13,920 nucleotides of DNA from CAYJFX01 sp964370315. GTDB lineage: Bacteria > Spirochaetota > Spirochaetia > Treponematales > Treponemataceae. The stretch is from the NCBI GenBank assembly GCA_964370315.1, contig CAYJIS010000051.1, positions 1 through 13,920 on the forward strand, in the 5' to 3' direction. The translations under genes and the position numbers were made by a program. Positions 6,835-13,507 of this stretch are shown piece by piece (the stretch's first letter is position 1; each line of letters opens with the position of its first letter). Below the pieces are notes generated by a model, which was not told the origin of the DNA, made no database searches, and worked only from the letters and a program-made list of their open reading frames with translations.

Positions 6835-7287
6835 TTATAAAGATTCACTTTTTTCTACAATTGCAGTTACACCTTCAATGCGTAAAATGGTGCATTCAGA
6901 ATCCTTATCAATTTTCTCATTACCTTCAGTTTTTGCAGACCAAATAGTTCCATTAATTTTTATCTCACCTTTTTCAAAAGGAAGTATTGCCTTTACGACA
7001 AGCACTTTTTTTCCAATAAGACTGTCTACGTTTGTTTTTTGTTTTTTTTCTTCTAGTTTTTTTAATACAAGAGGGCGAGTTAACACAAGTAAGGTAACAG
7101 ATATTAGTAAAAATATGAGTATCTGATACGAAAAGGGAATTGGTAAAAAAGAAATAAAAACTGAGACTAACGCTCCGATTGCAAACCAAAGTGTAATTAT
7201 GTTAAAAGTAAGTAGTTCTATCACGATAAAGAGAATAGCAAGTCCAAGCCAAACCCAAGCTAAATTAAAGGGCATAATTATATCCAT
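6835..7287 (-). CDS. NfeD-family membrane protein (short form)
   Basis: 150 residues. Three membrane helices (about 9-29, 31-50 and 53-73) are followed by a charged linker (76-88) and a C-terminal OB-fold domain starting with IGKKVLVVKAILPFEKGEIKI and ending in GVTAIVEK. This is the short NfeD architecture without the serine-protease domain. The family acts with SPFH proteins, which the OB domain is thought to contact, and the SPFH gene follows directly. ATG at 7287 is preceded by GGAGG with only 4 intervening bases, a tight spacing; the next ATG five codons on is less well placed. The gene starts about 60 bases after the response regulator stop, so the pair could be co-transcribed with the signalling operon or start at the palindromic promoter region between. 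Confidence 0.88.
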   Translation of the reverse strand: MDIIMPFNLAWVWLGLAILFIVIELLTFNIITLWFAIGALVSVFISFLPIPFSYQILIFLLISVTLLVLTRPLVLKKLEEKKQKTNVDSLIGKKVLVVKAILPFEKGEIKINGTIWSAKTEGNEKIDKDSECTILRIEGVTAIVEKSESL

Positions 7288-7301
7288 AAAGCCTCCGATG
7301 T

Positions 7302-7319
7302 ATTATACTATAAGTATAA
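7302..7319 (-). promoter_or_regulatory. Palindrome overlapping a -10-like box before nfeD
   Basis: TTATACT and AGTATAA form a perfect 7-bp inverted repeat with a 3-base spacer (7303-7319), overlapping a TATAAT on the minus strand (7302-7307). The -35 region is poor, so a promoter here would need an activator or a different mode of recognition. The palindrome could be an operator. Confidence 0.35.
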
Positions 7320-7347
7320 CACATAAATCATCTCTTGTGTATAAAAC

Positions 7348-7962
7348 TTATTTTGTAGTTATCCAACCGTTAGAGGTAACATATACTGCAAGTTCCATAG
7401 TTGTGTCACAGCCTGATTTTAAGAGCATGTTTTCGACATGTCGTTTTATTGTACCAGGAGTAATATCAAGTTTTTTTGCAATCTCTTCACGTTTATAGGC
7501 TTTGCACAGTAGGCGTAATACTTCTAATTCTCGCTGGCTAAAAGGAGGAAGGCCCTTTACTGTAGGTATTTCGACGGGTTCTGGAAAAGATCCTTCCCCT
7601 TCCATTACCTTTCGAATCATGTCTACAAACTCATGAATTGGTCTTGTCTTTGATAGAAAGGCATTAGCACCAACAGCTATGGCGTTTGGAATATATGATA
7701 TCTCATCAAAACCAGACATGATAATTATTTTAATTTCTGGGTAAGTTGCCTTGATTTCTTTAGCAGCATCTATTCCACTTGATGAGTTATCCGTGCAAAC
7801 ATCAGTTAAAACGACATGAGGTTTGAATTTGCGGCATGCTTGTAATGCAAAGCTTGCATCAGTAAGAGTACCGATAAGTTTCATATCTTCTTCATGACTA
7901 ATTACGCTAGTAAAAGAGTCTAAAACGGATTGATGATCATCGATAAGTAATACTTTAATCAT
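7348..7962 (-). CDS. NarL/FixJ-family response regulator (partner of adjacent kinase)
   Basis: 204 residues from ATG at 7962, chosen over an earlier GTG because GAGG lies about 6 bases upstream and the start then matches its paralogue residue for residue. The receiver domain carries D8-D9, phospho-acceptor D54, S83 and K105. The LuxR-type helix-turn-helix spans about 140-200, with RELEVLRLL and GTIKRHVENML. Its start overlaps the kinase stop by 8 bases, so kinase and regulator are translationally coupled and almost surely a cognate pair. Expected role: phosphorylated by the kinase, it binds DNA and controls transcription, possibly of its own operon and the NfeD/SPFH genes. It is about two-thirds identical to the orphan regulator at 3357-3971. 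Confidence 0.94.
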   Translation of the reverse strand: MIKVLLIDDHQSVLDSFTSVISHEEDMKLIGTLTDASFALQACRKFKPHVVLTDVCTDNSSSGIDAAKEIKATYPEIKIIIMSGFDEISYIPNAIAVGANAFLSKTRPIHEFVDMIRKVMEGEGSFPEPVEIPTVKGLPPFSQRELEVLRLLCKAYKREEIAKKLDITPGTIKRHVENMLLKSGCDTTMELAVYVTSNGWITTK

Positions 7963-9367
7963 GGCTATCCTCACTAATCTTCACACTGATATTACATAAT
8001 GGTTTGCTTATAATATACATCGTTCCGCCAAGATTTTCAACTCTTTTTCGGATGTCTGAAAGTCCTTTCTTTTCTACAATGTTCTTTTTTGGTTTTTTTC
8101 CATCGTTTGTAATATTGATATGCCATTCTTGGTTCTTCAATAAAATATCTACATTAATGAAACGAGCCTCTGCATGCCGAATAGCATTGAGTGTTGCTTC
8201 TTCTATGATTGACAAAAACAAATATATTATGGTGTTATTTTTAGGTATGTTTCCGGTAAGTGTAATGGTTATACCTTTTTTTTCAAAATAGTTTCTTAAT
8301 TCAAAAAAACTTTGATGAAATGATGCTTTATACTCGCCTTTAATATCTAGTAACATATCTTTTATAAGAGATATAATCGTGTCGTAGGATTTTGAAACTT
8401 TTGTGTGAAGCATTCGCTGCATTGCAGTGAGGCGTTGGCCCATCACCTCATGTACTTGTGCTTGCAGTGATGCGTATTCTTTTTCTTGGCGAAGCATAAT
8501 CATTTTCTCTGCAAGTTTTTTTATTTTTCTTTCTTGACTTAATAAGTCTCTTTCTTTTTTCTTTAATTCTAATAGGTTTTTGTCTGTTTCGCTAATGTCA
8601 ATTGCAATTAATTCTGAATAGTGTTTGTTTGATAGAGTAAATGACTTCAATGAAAACTGCCATGTACTATTGGGACTTCGCAAAGTAATTTGATTTTTTT
8701 TATTATAGACTTTAACAGTATGTGTTGTGTTATTTTGAATTGATTGCCATAATGCGTTACCATTTCTAAATTCTTTATCAAAAAAATGAAACATCAAAGA
8801 AGACATAACTTCGTTCACTAAATAAATATACCCGTCGTTATCAAAAAACATTATTCCAGCACTTAATGTATTTAAACCTTGACGTACTGACACCGATGTA
8901 ATAATATTACGTCTATTGTCTAATTTTTGTTTGATGAGAAATACTGTTCGGATTAAAAAAACTATTAAAAAAAGTACATAAAACAGGGTGTAGGAGCCGA
9001 AACCGATTTTTGAAATAACGGGTAATGTAAAAACTATACAAAGTATTCCAAAGTAAATCTTTTTTCTAATAACAAGAAAAAGTATAAAGCATAGAGTAAG
9101 GGGTATGGCACATATATAAAGAAGATCACGATATACATCGATGTGTACGACAGAATTTTTAAGATTAGTTATTATTGATGAGGGTATTTTTGCAAGTATA
9201 GCTATATAAAAAAGAAGCGTTATTTCAACACCCAATTCTCCTAGTTGCTTTTGTACGACACTAAACGAAATCAATGAAATATATATTGCTTGGACGGCGA
9301 CTAACAAAAGATATGAGATAAGAAGAATTTGTAATAGTGAGGTTTGTAAAAAATATAATTCAATCAT
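7955..9367 (-). CDS. Membrane sensor histidine kinase, NarL-partner type
   Basis: 470 residues. About five hydrophobic helices (10-37, 47-60, 83-100, 104-120, 124-146) have little periplasmic sequence. A PAS-like region follows (about 160-260, with AGIMFFDNDGYIYLVN), then a coiled coil (262-300). The phospho-acceptor box is QVHEVMGQRL with His306. The ATPase domain has the N-box EEATLNAIRHAEA (Glu390, Asn394), NDG at 421-423 and KKGLSDIRKRVENLGG near 433-448. All key residues are present, so it should be active. ATG at 9367 overlaps the stop of the upstream sensor (ATGA) and uses GGAGG 9 bases upstream. With so little extracellular sequence, it may obtain its signal from the upstream binding-protein/7TM sensor. 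A decayed relative of its C-terminus lies at 3984-4150. Confidence 0.92.
   Translation of the reverse strand: MIELYFLQTSLLQILLISYLLLVAVQAIYISLISFSVVQKQLGELGVEITLLFYIAILAKIPSSIITNLKNSVVHIDVYRDLLYICAIPLTLCFILFLVIRKKIYFGILCIVFTLPVISKIGFGSYTLFYVLFLIVFLIRTVFLIKQKLDNRRNIITSVSVRQGLNTLSAGIMFFDNDGYIYLVNEVMSSLMFHFFDKEFRNGNALWQSIQNNTTHTVKVYNKKNQITLRSPNSTWQFSLKSFTLSNKHYSELIAIDISETDKNLLELKKKERDLLSQERKIKKLAEKMIMLRQEKEYASLQAQVHEVMGQRLTAMQRMLHTKVSKSYDTIISLIKDMLLDIKGEYKASFHQSFFELRNYFEKKGITITLTGNIPKNNTIIYLFLSIIEEATLNAIRHAEARFINVDILLKNQEWHINITNDGKKPKKNIVEKKGLSDIRKRVENLGGTMYIISKPLCNISVKISEDSHD
8012..8040 (-). promoter_or_regulatory. Possible internal promoter in the kinase 3' end
   Basis: TTGAAA and TATATT are 17 bases apart on the minus strand, inside the codons for VENLGG-x-MYI, and could start a transcript of the regulator and downstream NfeD/SPFH genes alone. 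The equivalent boxes persist in the decayed kinase at 4017-4045. Chance and coding constraint are alternatives. Confidence 0.3.
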
Positions 9368-11748
9368 ATAACTAAACCTCCTTTTCCAAATGTTAAATGG
9401 AAGGCAGTTGTTTCATCCCATGGCTTTGCAATAATCTTTGCCCCTAATTGGGTAGCTTTTTTCTTTAATGTGCTGAGTTTTACATGTGGTAGTATATCTT
9501 TGTTTGCTATGACAGAAAACACTATGTTTGAATTATTGTCAAATACCTGAACGAGCAAGTCTTTACATCCTATGTCTACAGATTTTTCTAGGGTTTCTCG
9601 AAAAAATTCATACATTAAGGATATGTGTCGTATATCAATTTCACCTTCCATATCAGCGCCAATAGTAATCTTTAATGAAATTGGAGCTACAAACTCAACC
9701 ATCTCATGAATATAATTAAAAAAGTCATATACTTTTTGTGTTTTTTTGTACAATGATCTTATTCCTAAAAGACTTTCTCTTTTAATGCCACAAGCAATAA
9801 TATTTATTTTTGCGATATATAGCTGAATATTATTTGAGCCTGGTATTGCATCTAAGAGTTCAAAGATTTTTTTTGTATCTCGATTTAGAATTACGTCAAT
9901 TTTTTTATATACTTCTTTTTGTGTAGATAATGCAACAAGCTCAGCTTCTATAGTGTTTTTTTTCTTTAGTAATGCATTACTCTTTTTTAATTTTTTGTTA
10001 GTTAGAGATAGTTTTTCCCTTGTCTTATTAAGTTCTGTGTAATCTTCGTAGTGCCAAAATGTACCTCCGACAACAGAATTTTTTCTTAGCAAGAAATTCT
10101 TATCGAGTGTATCATGGTTGTCGGACATAAGCACAAGGTTTTGGTTATTATCATGAACCTCCATTTTAAGACTTGATTTGGAGAAGAGTCTTTTATGCCC
10201 TCTGTTTATAGGAAAAAGTCTACTTTGTATACAAGCTTCAATACATAAAAACAATACAATACCTGTTCCATATCCAACTTCAAAATCACGTGCAATAGGA
10301 ATGCGTAAAATGATTCCTATCGTATATGATAGTGCAAAGATACTTGCAGTAATTGGCAGTATAAATGCCCATTTTCGAGGGCTTTGAAAAGATTTTATAA
10401 TTAATAGTGCTAAGGCAAAGGCTATACTTGCATATATCCAAATCATAACAAAATAGTAGCCCCAATTATAATCATAGTAAGTATGATAGTAATTATACAC
10501 TATAAACACTTGTTGATGAATGTTGTTCGTTGCAACAAAAATAATGGGCAAAAATGATAGATAGAAATATATTTTATACAACAAAGGAACATTATTTTTG
10601 TTTTGTTTTCCAGTAACTACTGCAACATAGACAAAAACAACAGGAATCATAACAAAAGAAAAATAAAAGGCATACCACAAAAATGTTTCTAGAGTAGGGT
10701 TGGTTGAAACAAATGATTTAATGTACTGTGTAGTTGCTAATAAAAGTTCTAATATGCAGAGAATAATAAGTGCACTACGAATATTTTTTTGGGTAAGACG
10801 CAATGATATTGAGATAAGATAAAAAAGTACTACTATGATGCAAATCAAATAAGCGGTTGATCTTTCTTTATTATCTGCTAATCCAAATCGTTTTACGTCA
10901 AAGGCATCTCGTCTCAAAGTAGAACCCAAGTTGTTTGTAGCTTTGTTAAATTCGGCAAAATCTTCTACTATGGGTATATTTTGGTACATAGCATTGTTCG
11001 GATATAAATCATTTGTGCGTCCATCCATTAAACGCAGGCCATTATTAATTAATGCATTATTAAGAGCTTCTTCATTAAAACCAAGAGGAATATTGTGTAG
11101 TATGCCTATTCTAAAACTGTGGGTTCCTTCTTGAGGAAATATTATTTCAATATTTCTTCCTTGTTCAATAAGCTTTACTGCATCTGAATCATACATCACT
11201 GATATAGGTTTAGAGTTATCATTGGTAAAAAAACGATTTGTGTTATTAAGCTTTTTAAAATCTTGAGATATTGCTTTTATATCATATTTCCCATACAAAG
11301 CATGTGCCATAGAAGTTATGATATTATAAGTTTCAGGTGAGTTCCATGTTTTTTTCGCAACTTCGTTGTTAAATAAAAAATTAATGGGAATTGTACTATT
11401 AAGGAGGTCGTTCCATCCCAACACAATTTCATCAGTTTGATCTCTATCAATTGCAATAATTACCGTTTCTATATAATGTGGTGTAAATGAATAACCAGGG
11501 TGTGCATTTTCTAAAGGTGCTGCCTCCGTTTCAAAAACAGCTATATTTTTTGTGTTTTCAAAATTTCTTAAAGCAGAATTAAAATTAATCTTTACTATAG
11601 AAAAATGAGATTGCGCATCTTGTAAAGCCGTGAAATAGGAATCCTTAAAGGCCGAAATTAATATCGTATTAGGATTATTATCTGTTGCTGAGAGAGGAAA
11701 TATAAGAATAAATATAAAGACACACAAAATCTTTTTTAGATTTGACAA
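9364..11748 (-). CDS. Binding-protein/7TM sensor with degenerate histidine-kinase region
   Basis: 794 residues. A signal peptide (1-21) is followed by a periplasmic domain (about 25-290) resembling family 1 solute-binding proteins: GWNDLLN at 111-117, and the stretch around 187-217 with PQEGT. Seven membrane helices lie near 298-318, 324-343, 358-380, 391-408, 431-452, 459-481 and 490-507. A short degenerate PAS-like segment (530-570, GGTFWHYEDYTELN), a coiled coil (572-612) and a kinase-like C-terminus complete it. The N-box position reads FFRETLEKSV without the ATP-coordinating Asn, and no convincing phospho-His box or NDG-type motif is present, so it is probably a pseudokinase. The start is TTG at 11748, with GGAGG 4 bases upstream. 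It overlaps the active kinase gene by 4 bases, suggesting a ligand-sensing subunit that regulates that kinase. Confidence 0.82.
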   Translation of the reverse strand: MSNLKKILCVFIFILIFPLSATDNNPNTILISAFKDSYFTALQDAQSHFSIVKINFNSALRNFENTKNIAVFETEAAPLENAHPGYSFTPHYIETVIIAIDRDQTDEIVLGWNDLLNSTIPINFLFNNEVAKKTWNSPETYNIITSMAHALYGKYDIKAISQDFKKLNNTNRFFTNDNSKPISVMYDSDAVKLIEQGRNIEIIFPQEGTHSFRIGILHNIPLGFNEEALNNALINNGLRLMDGRTNDLYPNNAMYQNIPIVEDFAEFNKATNNLGSTLRRDAFDVKRFGLADNKERSTAYLICIIVVLFYLISISLRLTQKNIRSALIILCILELLLATTQYIKSFVSTNPTLETFLWYAFYFSFVMIPVVFVYVAVVTGKQNKNNVPLLYKIYFYLSFLPIIFVATNNIHQQVFIVYNYYHTYYDYNWGYYFVMIWIYASIAFALALLIIKSFQSPRKWAFILPITASIFALSYTIGIILRIPIARDFEVGYGTGIVLFLCIEACIQSRLFPINRGHKRLFSKSSLKMEVHDNNQNLVLMSDNHDTLDKNFLLRKNSVVGGTFWHYEDYTELNKTREKLSLTNKKLKKSNALLKKKNTIEAELVALSTQKEVYKKIDVILNRDTKKIFELLDAIPGSNNIQLYIAKINIIACGIKRESLLGIRSLYKKTQKVYDFFNYIHEMVEFVAPISLKITIGADMEGEIDIRHISLMYEFFRETLEKSVDIGCKDLLVQVFDNNSNIVFSVIANKDILPHVKLSTLKKKATQLGAKIIAKPWDETTAFHLTFGKGGLVI

Positions 11749-11781
11749 AGTACCTCCAGATACATCTTAAAAATATCGATT

Positions 11782-11810
11782 ATTATAGGATGTATTATAA
11801 AAATAAACAA
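11782..11810 (-). promoter_or_regulatory. Promoter of the signalling operon
   Basis: TTGTTT (11810-11805) and TATAAT (11787-11782) on the minus strand are separated by 17 bases. Expected initiation is near 11775, about 27 bases before the TTG start. A second TATAAT lies within the spacer but lacks a good -35. Confidence 0.6.
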
Positions 11811-11830
11811 GTAATAAAGGTAAAAAGTTA

Positions 11831-11862
11831 CAAAAAAAAGGATTTGTATTAATGAGTAACGT
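11831..11862 (-). terminator. Weak terminator-like element after the flavoprotein gene
   Basis: After the stop codon the minus strand has GTTAC, a 24-base T-rich spacer, and GTAAC followed by five T. The 5-bp stem and long loop make an intrinsic terminator doubtful. Confidence 0.25.
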
Positions 11863-12531
11863 TTAAATGCCCAATGTAGAAATTGCTTGTACGGGGCAAT
11901 GAATGTAACAGTCGCCACAAACATCACATCGACTTCTATCTATTTCGTACTTTATATCGGCCTTATGTGCTGCTTTAAAAGAGCATACTTTTTCGCACTT
12001 ACCACATGATATACATTTTTCTTTGTCAATTTTTAATCCTAACTCCGGCTCTTGCATTCCGCCGTAGGCAAAGGTAATGCGGTCTAGTTTATGGTCTCTT
12101 TGTTGTAGTTCAAAGTCGTAGTCAAAAATATCGCCCTTTGCTTTTGTTATGCAAAAGGTTACCATTGCAGGATATTTTTCTTGATCTTTTATGCCATATT
12201 CAAACATAGGATTGTTTTTGGCTTTTATATCTTCGATTGAAATTTCTTCAGCAACACCTGAAAGTCTAATTGCGTAGCCAGGTTTAAACTCATATTCACC
12301 ATTGTCTCCATGTTCTACTTTTGTGTCGGCACAAAGTCCACACACTGAAACCTTTCCCGTTTCTTTCAGCTGTTTATAAAAAGGTTTTGTATGCATGGTC
12401 ATAAAATAAATACCGTCATCGTCCCATGCTCTAAAATGAGCCATTCTTGTTTGCGGATAATCATTATCGATTGTTGCAAATGTTACAGTCCCAATTTTTT
12501 CAAAGTGCTCAAAGATTTCTTTTATTGTCAT
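11863..12531 (-). CDS. Flavin-binding split-barrel protein fused to a two-cluster ferredoxin
   Basis: 222 residues. The first 155 or so form a pyridoxamine-phosphate-oxidase-like split barrel that usually binds FMN: TVTFATIDNDYPQTRM near 15-30, then a DDDGIYFMT strand and an LSGVAEE strand. The C-terminus (about 166-218) is a bacterial ferredoxin unit with Cys173, 176, 179 and 183, then Cys202, 205, 208 and 212, enough for two [4Fe-4S] clusters. The first set lacks the usual Pro after the fourth Cys. The fusion suggests an electron-transfer oxidoreductase reducing a small molecule or flavin in the cytoplasm; the substrate is unknown. ATG at 12531 has AGGAGG 5 bases upstream. It is transcribed divergently from an HxlR regulator, the likely controller. 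Confidence 0.9.
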   Translation of the reverse strand: MTIKEIFEHFEKIGTVTFATIDNDYPQTRMAHFRAWDDDGIYFMTMHTKPFYKQLKETGKVSVCGLCADTKVEHGDNGEYEFKPGYAIRLSGVAEEISIEDIKAKNNPMFEYGIKDQEKYPAMVTFCITKAKGDIFDYDFELQQRDHKLDRITFAYGGMQEPELGLKIDKEKCISCGKCEKVCSFKAAHKADIKYEIDRSRCDVCGDCYIHCPVQAISTLGI

Positions 12532-12549
12532 AATAGCCTCCTAAAATAC

Positions 12550-12578
12550 TTGACTTTTTTGTCTTTCAGTTATATTAT
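12550..12578 (+). promoter_or_regulatory. Candidate promoter of the HxlR-type regulator
   Basis: TTGACT (12550-12555) and TATTAT (12573-12578) are 17 bases apart. Initiation near 12585 gives a leader of about 70 bases. The -10 occupies the same bases as the opposing promoter of the flavoprotein gene. Confidence 0.5.
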
Positions 12579-12601
12579 CATACTATAGCCTATAATGTAA
12601 A
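12572..12601 (-). promoter_or_regulatory. Candidate promoter of the flavoprotein gene
   Basis: TTTACA (12601-12596) and TAATAT (12577-12572), spaced 18, lie on the minus strand, with TG one base upstream of the -10 as in extended -10 promoters. It overlaps the regulator promoter face to face. Confidence 0.5.
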
Positions 12602-12632
12602 GTAAGTACTATATTGTTGTATAGTTACTTTT
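12599..12632. promoter_or_regulatory. Imperfect inverted repeat, candidate HxlR operator
   Basis: AAAGTAAGTACTATA (12599-12613) and TATAGTTACTTTT (12620-12632) are imperfect complements with a small indel and a 6-base centre. The repeat covers the start of the flavoprotein -35 region and the regulator leader, a fitting place for a dimeric winged-helix repressor or an RNA hairpin. Confidence 0.35.
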
Positions 12633-12652
12633 AGAAACTGAGGTTGCGTGTT

Positions 12653-12991
12653 ATGAATAAAAAAGAATTATCACCATGTCCCGTAGAAACAACCATTATG
12701 CTCATTGGCGACAAATGGAAGGTACTTATTTTGCGAGAATTATTGGACGGTACAAAACGTTTTGGCGAAATAAAAAAAGCAGTGAGCCTTGTAAATGTTG
12801 TGTCCCAAAAAGTACTTACAACTCAGTTGCGATCTATGGAAGAAGATGGTTTATTAGAGCGAAAAGTATATGCTCAAATCCCTCCAAAGGTAGAATACAC
12901 ACTTACTGAAACAGGATATAGCCTTAAGCCTGTATTGAAAGCCTTATCAGACTGGGGCTGTGAATATCGAGAAAGATTTAATAATTCTTAA
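12653..12991 (+). CDS. HxlR-family winged-helix transcriptional regulator
   Basis: 112 residues from ATG at 12653, with GAGG 9 bases upstream; a TTG three codons earlier would abut that site. The sequence shows the family pattern: CPVE near the N-terminus, IGDKWKVLILREL, RFGEIKKAV, then QKVLTTQLRSMEEDGLLERK as recognition helix and start of the wing, then PPKVEYTLTETG. Cys9 sits where redox-sensing HxlR members (YodB/HypR type) carry their reactive cysteine; Cys103 is a second. As the divergent neighbour is a flavin/iron-sulfur oxidoreductase, it probably controls that gene in response to an electrophile or oxidant. Whether it represses or activates is not visible. Confidence 0.9.
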   Translation: MNKKELSPCPVETTIMLIGDKWKVLILRELLDGTKRFGEIKKAVSLVNVVSQKVLTTQLRSMEEDGLLERKVYAQIPPKVEYTLTETGYSLKPVLKALSDWGCEYRERFNNS

Positions 12992-13330
12992 TGTGTAATT
13001 CTAAAGGCCTAATTGTGGCGGGTAGAGCGAAGAAGAAGTGTATCCGCAGATTATAACTATTCCGTATTACAATAAGCTTCTATACGCCACCAGAAAATGC
13101 ACGTTATTTTTGTGACATTCTTACGGATAACACATAACTAAACTCGGTGGTATTTAATCAAGTCTCATTTTTAACAAAAAATCGTAATTATCTGTAACCA
13201 ACAAAAATCTGCGTAATCTGGACTCGACATACTGGTCGAGCCTACTTGTGTTGCCACCAATTTCGTGTCAAATGTAAAAAATACGCAAAAAACCGTTTTA
13301 TTTGCGAAAAATGCAAACTATTTTTACAAA
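12992..13330. other. Non-coding stretch with several inverted repeats
   Basis: No convincing gene is visible on either strand. Complementary words are CGCAGATT (about 13055) with AATCTGCG (about 13208), GTGGCG (13015-13020) with CGCCAC (13085-13090), repeated CCACC/GGTGG words, and a perfect hairpin CTCGAC-6-GTCGAG near 13223-13240. GC content is locally higher than in other spacers. It may be a dispersed intergenic repeat or a decayed mobile element, but no transposase fragment was found. Confidence 0.35.
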
Positions 13331-13335
13331 AAGAC

Positions 13336-13364
13336 TTGATTAAAGTTTTGCAAACTGGTATAGT
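13336..13364 (+). promoter_or_regulatory. Candidate promoter of the DEAD-box helicase gene
   Basis: TTGATT (13336-13341) and TATAGT (13359-13364) are 17 bases apart. Initiation near 13371 gives an unusually long leader of about 137 bases. Confidence 0.55.
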
Positions 13365-13393
13365 CATGCCATATTAGAAAATGTATGTTATAG

Positions 13394-13501
13394 AGCCGTA
13401 CTTAGGAATTTAATGTTAAAAGCATAGGTTTTGGGGTGGAGGTTAATAACCTCTTAAGATGTTTGGTAAACGGCTAAACAACATGCTTTTAAATTGAAGG
13501 A
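13394..13501 (+). promoter_or_regulatory. Structured 5' leader of the helicase message
   Basis: Three stems can form. Stem A pairs AGCCGT (13394-13399) with ACGGCT (13470-13475). Stem B pairs TTAAAAGCAT (13416-13425) with ATGCTTTTAA (13483-13492), 10 perfect pairs. A local hairpin GAGGTT-AAT-AACCTC lies at 13439-13453. A and B interleave, so they form either a pseudoknot or alternatives. Stem B ends four bases before AAGGA (13497-13501), six bases from the ATG, so it could control translation. Cold-shock helicase genes often have such leaders. Confidence 0.5.
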
Positions 13502-13507
13502 ATAAAT

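Noticed and set aside
7963..7974. GTG at 7974 as start of the second response regulator
   Set aside because: The ATG at 7962 has a well-spaced GAGG and gives exact length agreement with the paralogue at 3357-3971.
11736..11927. Open frame of 63 codons between the flavoprotein and the sensor
   Set aside because: It overlaps the ferredoxin coding end out of frame and crosses the sensor promoter, ribosome binding site and start codon. It looks like a shadow frame.
13019..13030. tRNA-like D-arm word GGTAGAGCG
   Set aside because: No T-arm (GGTTCGA-type) sequence, acceptor stem or anticodon arm can be placed at tRNA spacing.
13284..13306. Minus-strand terminator with stem CGCAAA/TTTGCG
   Set aside because: The hairpin and T-rich tail look plausible, but no minus-strand gene or promoter upstream of it was seen, so it is not called as a terminator.
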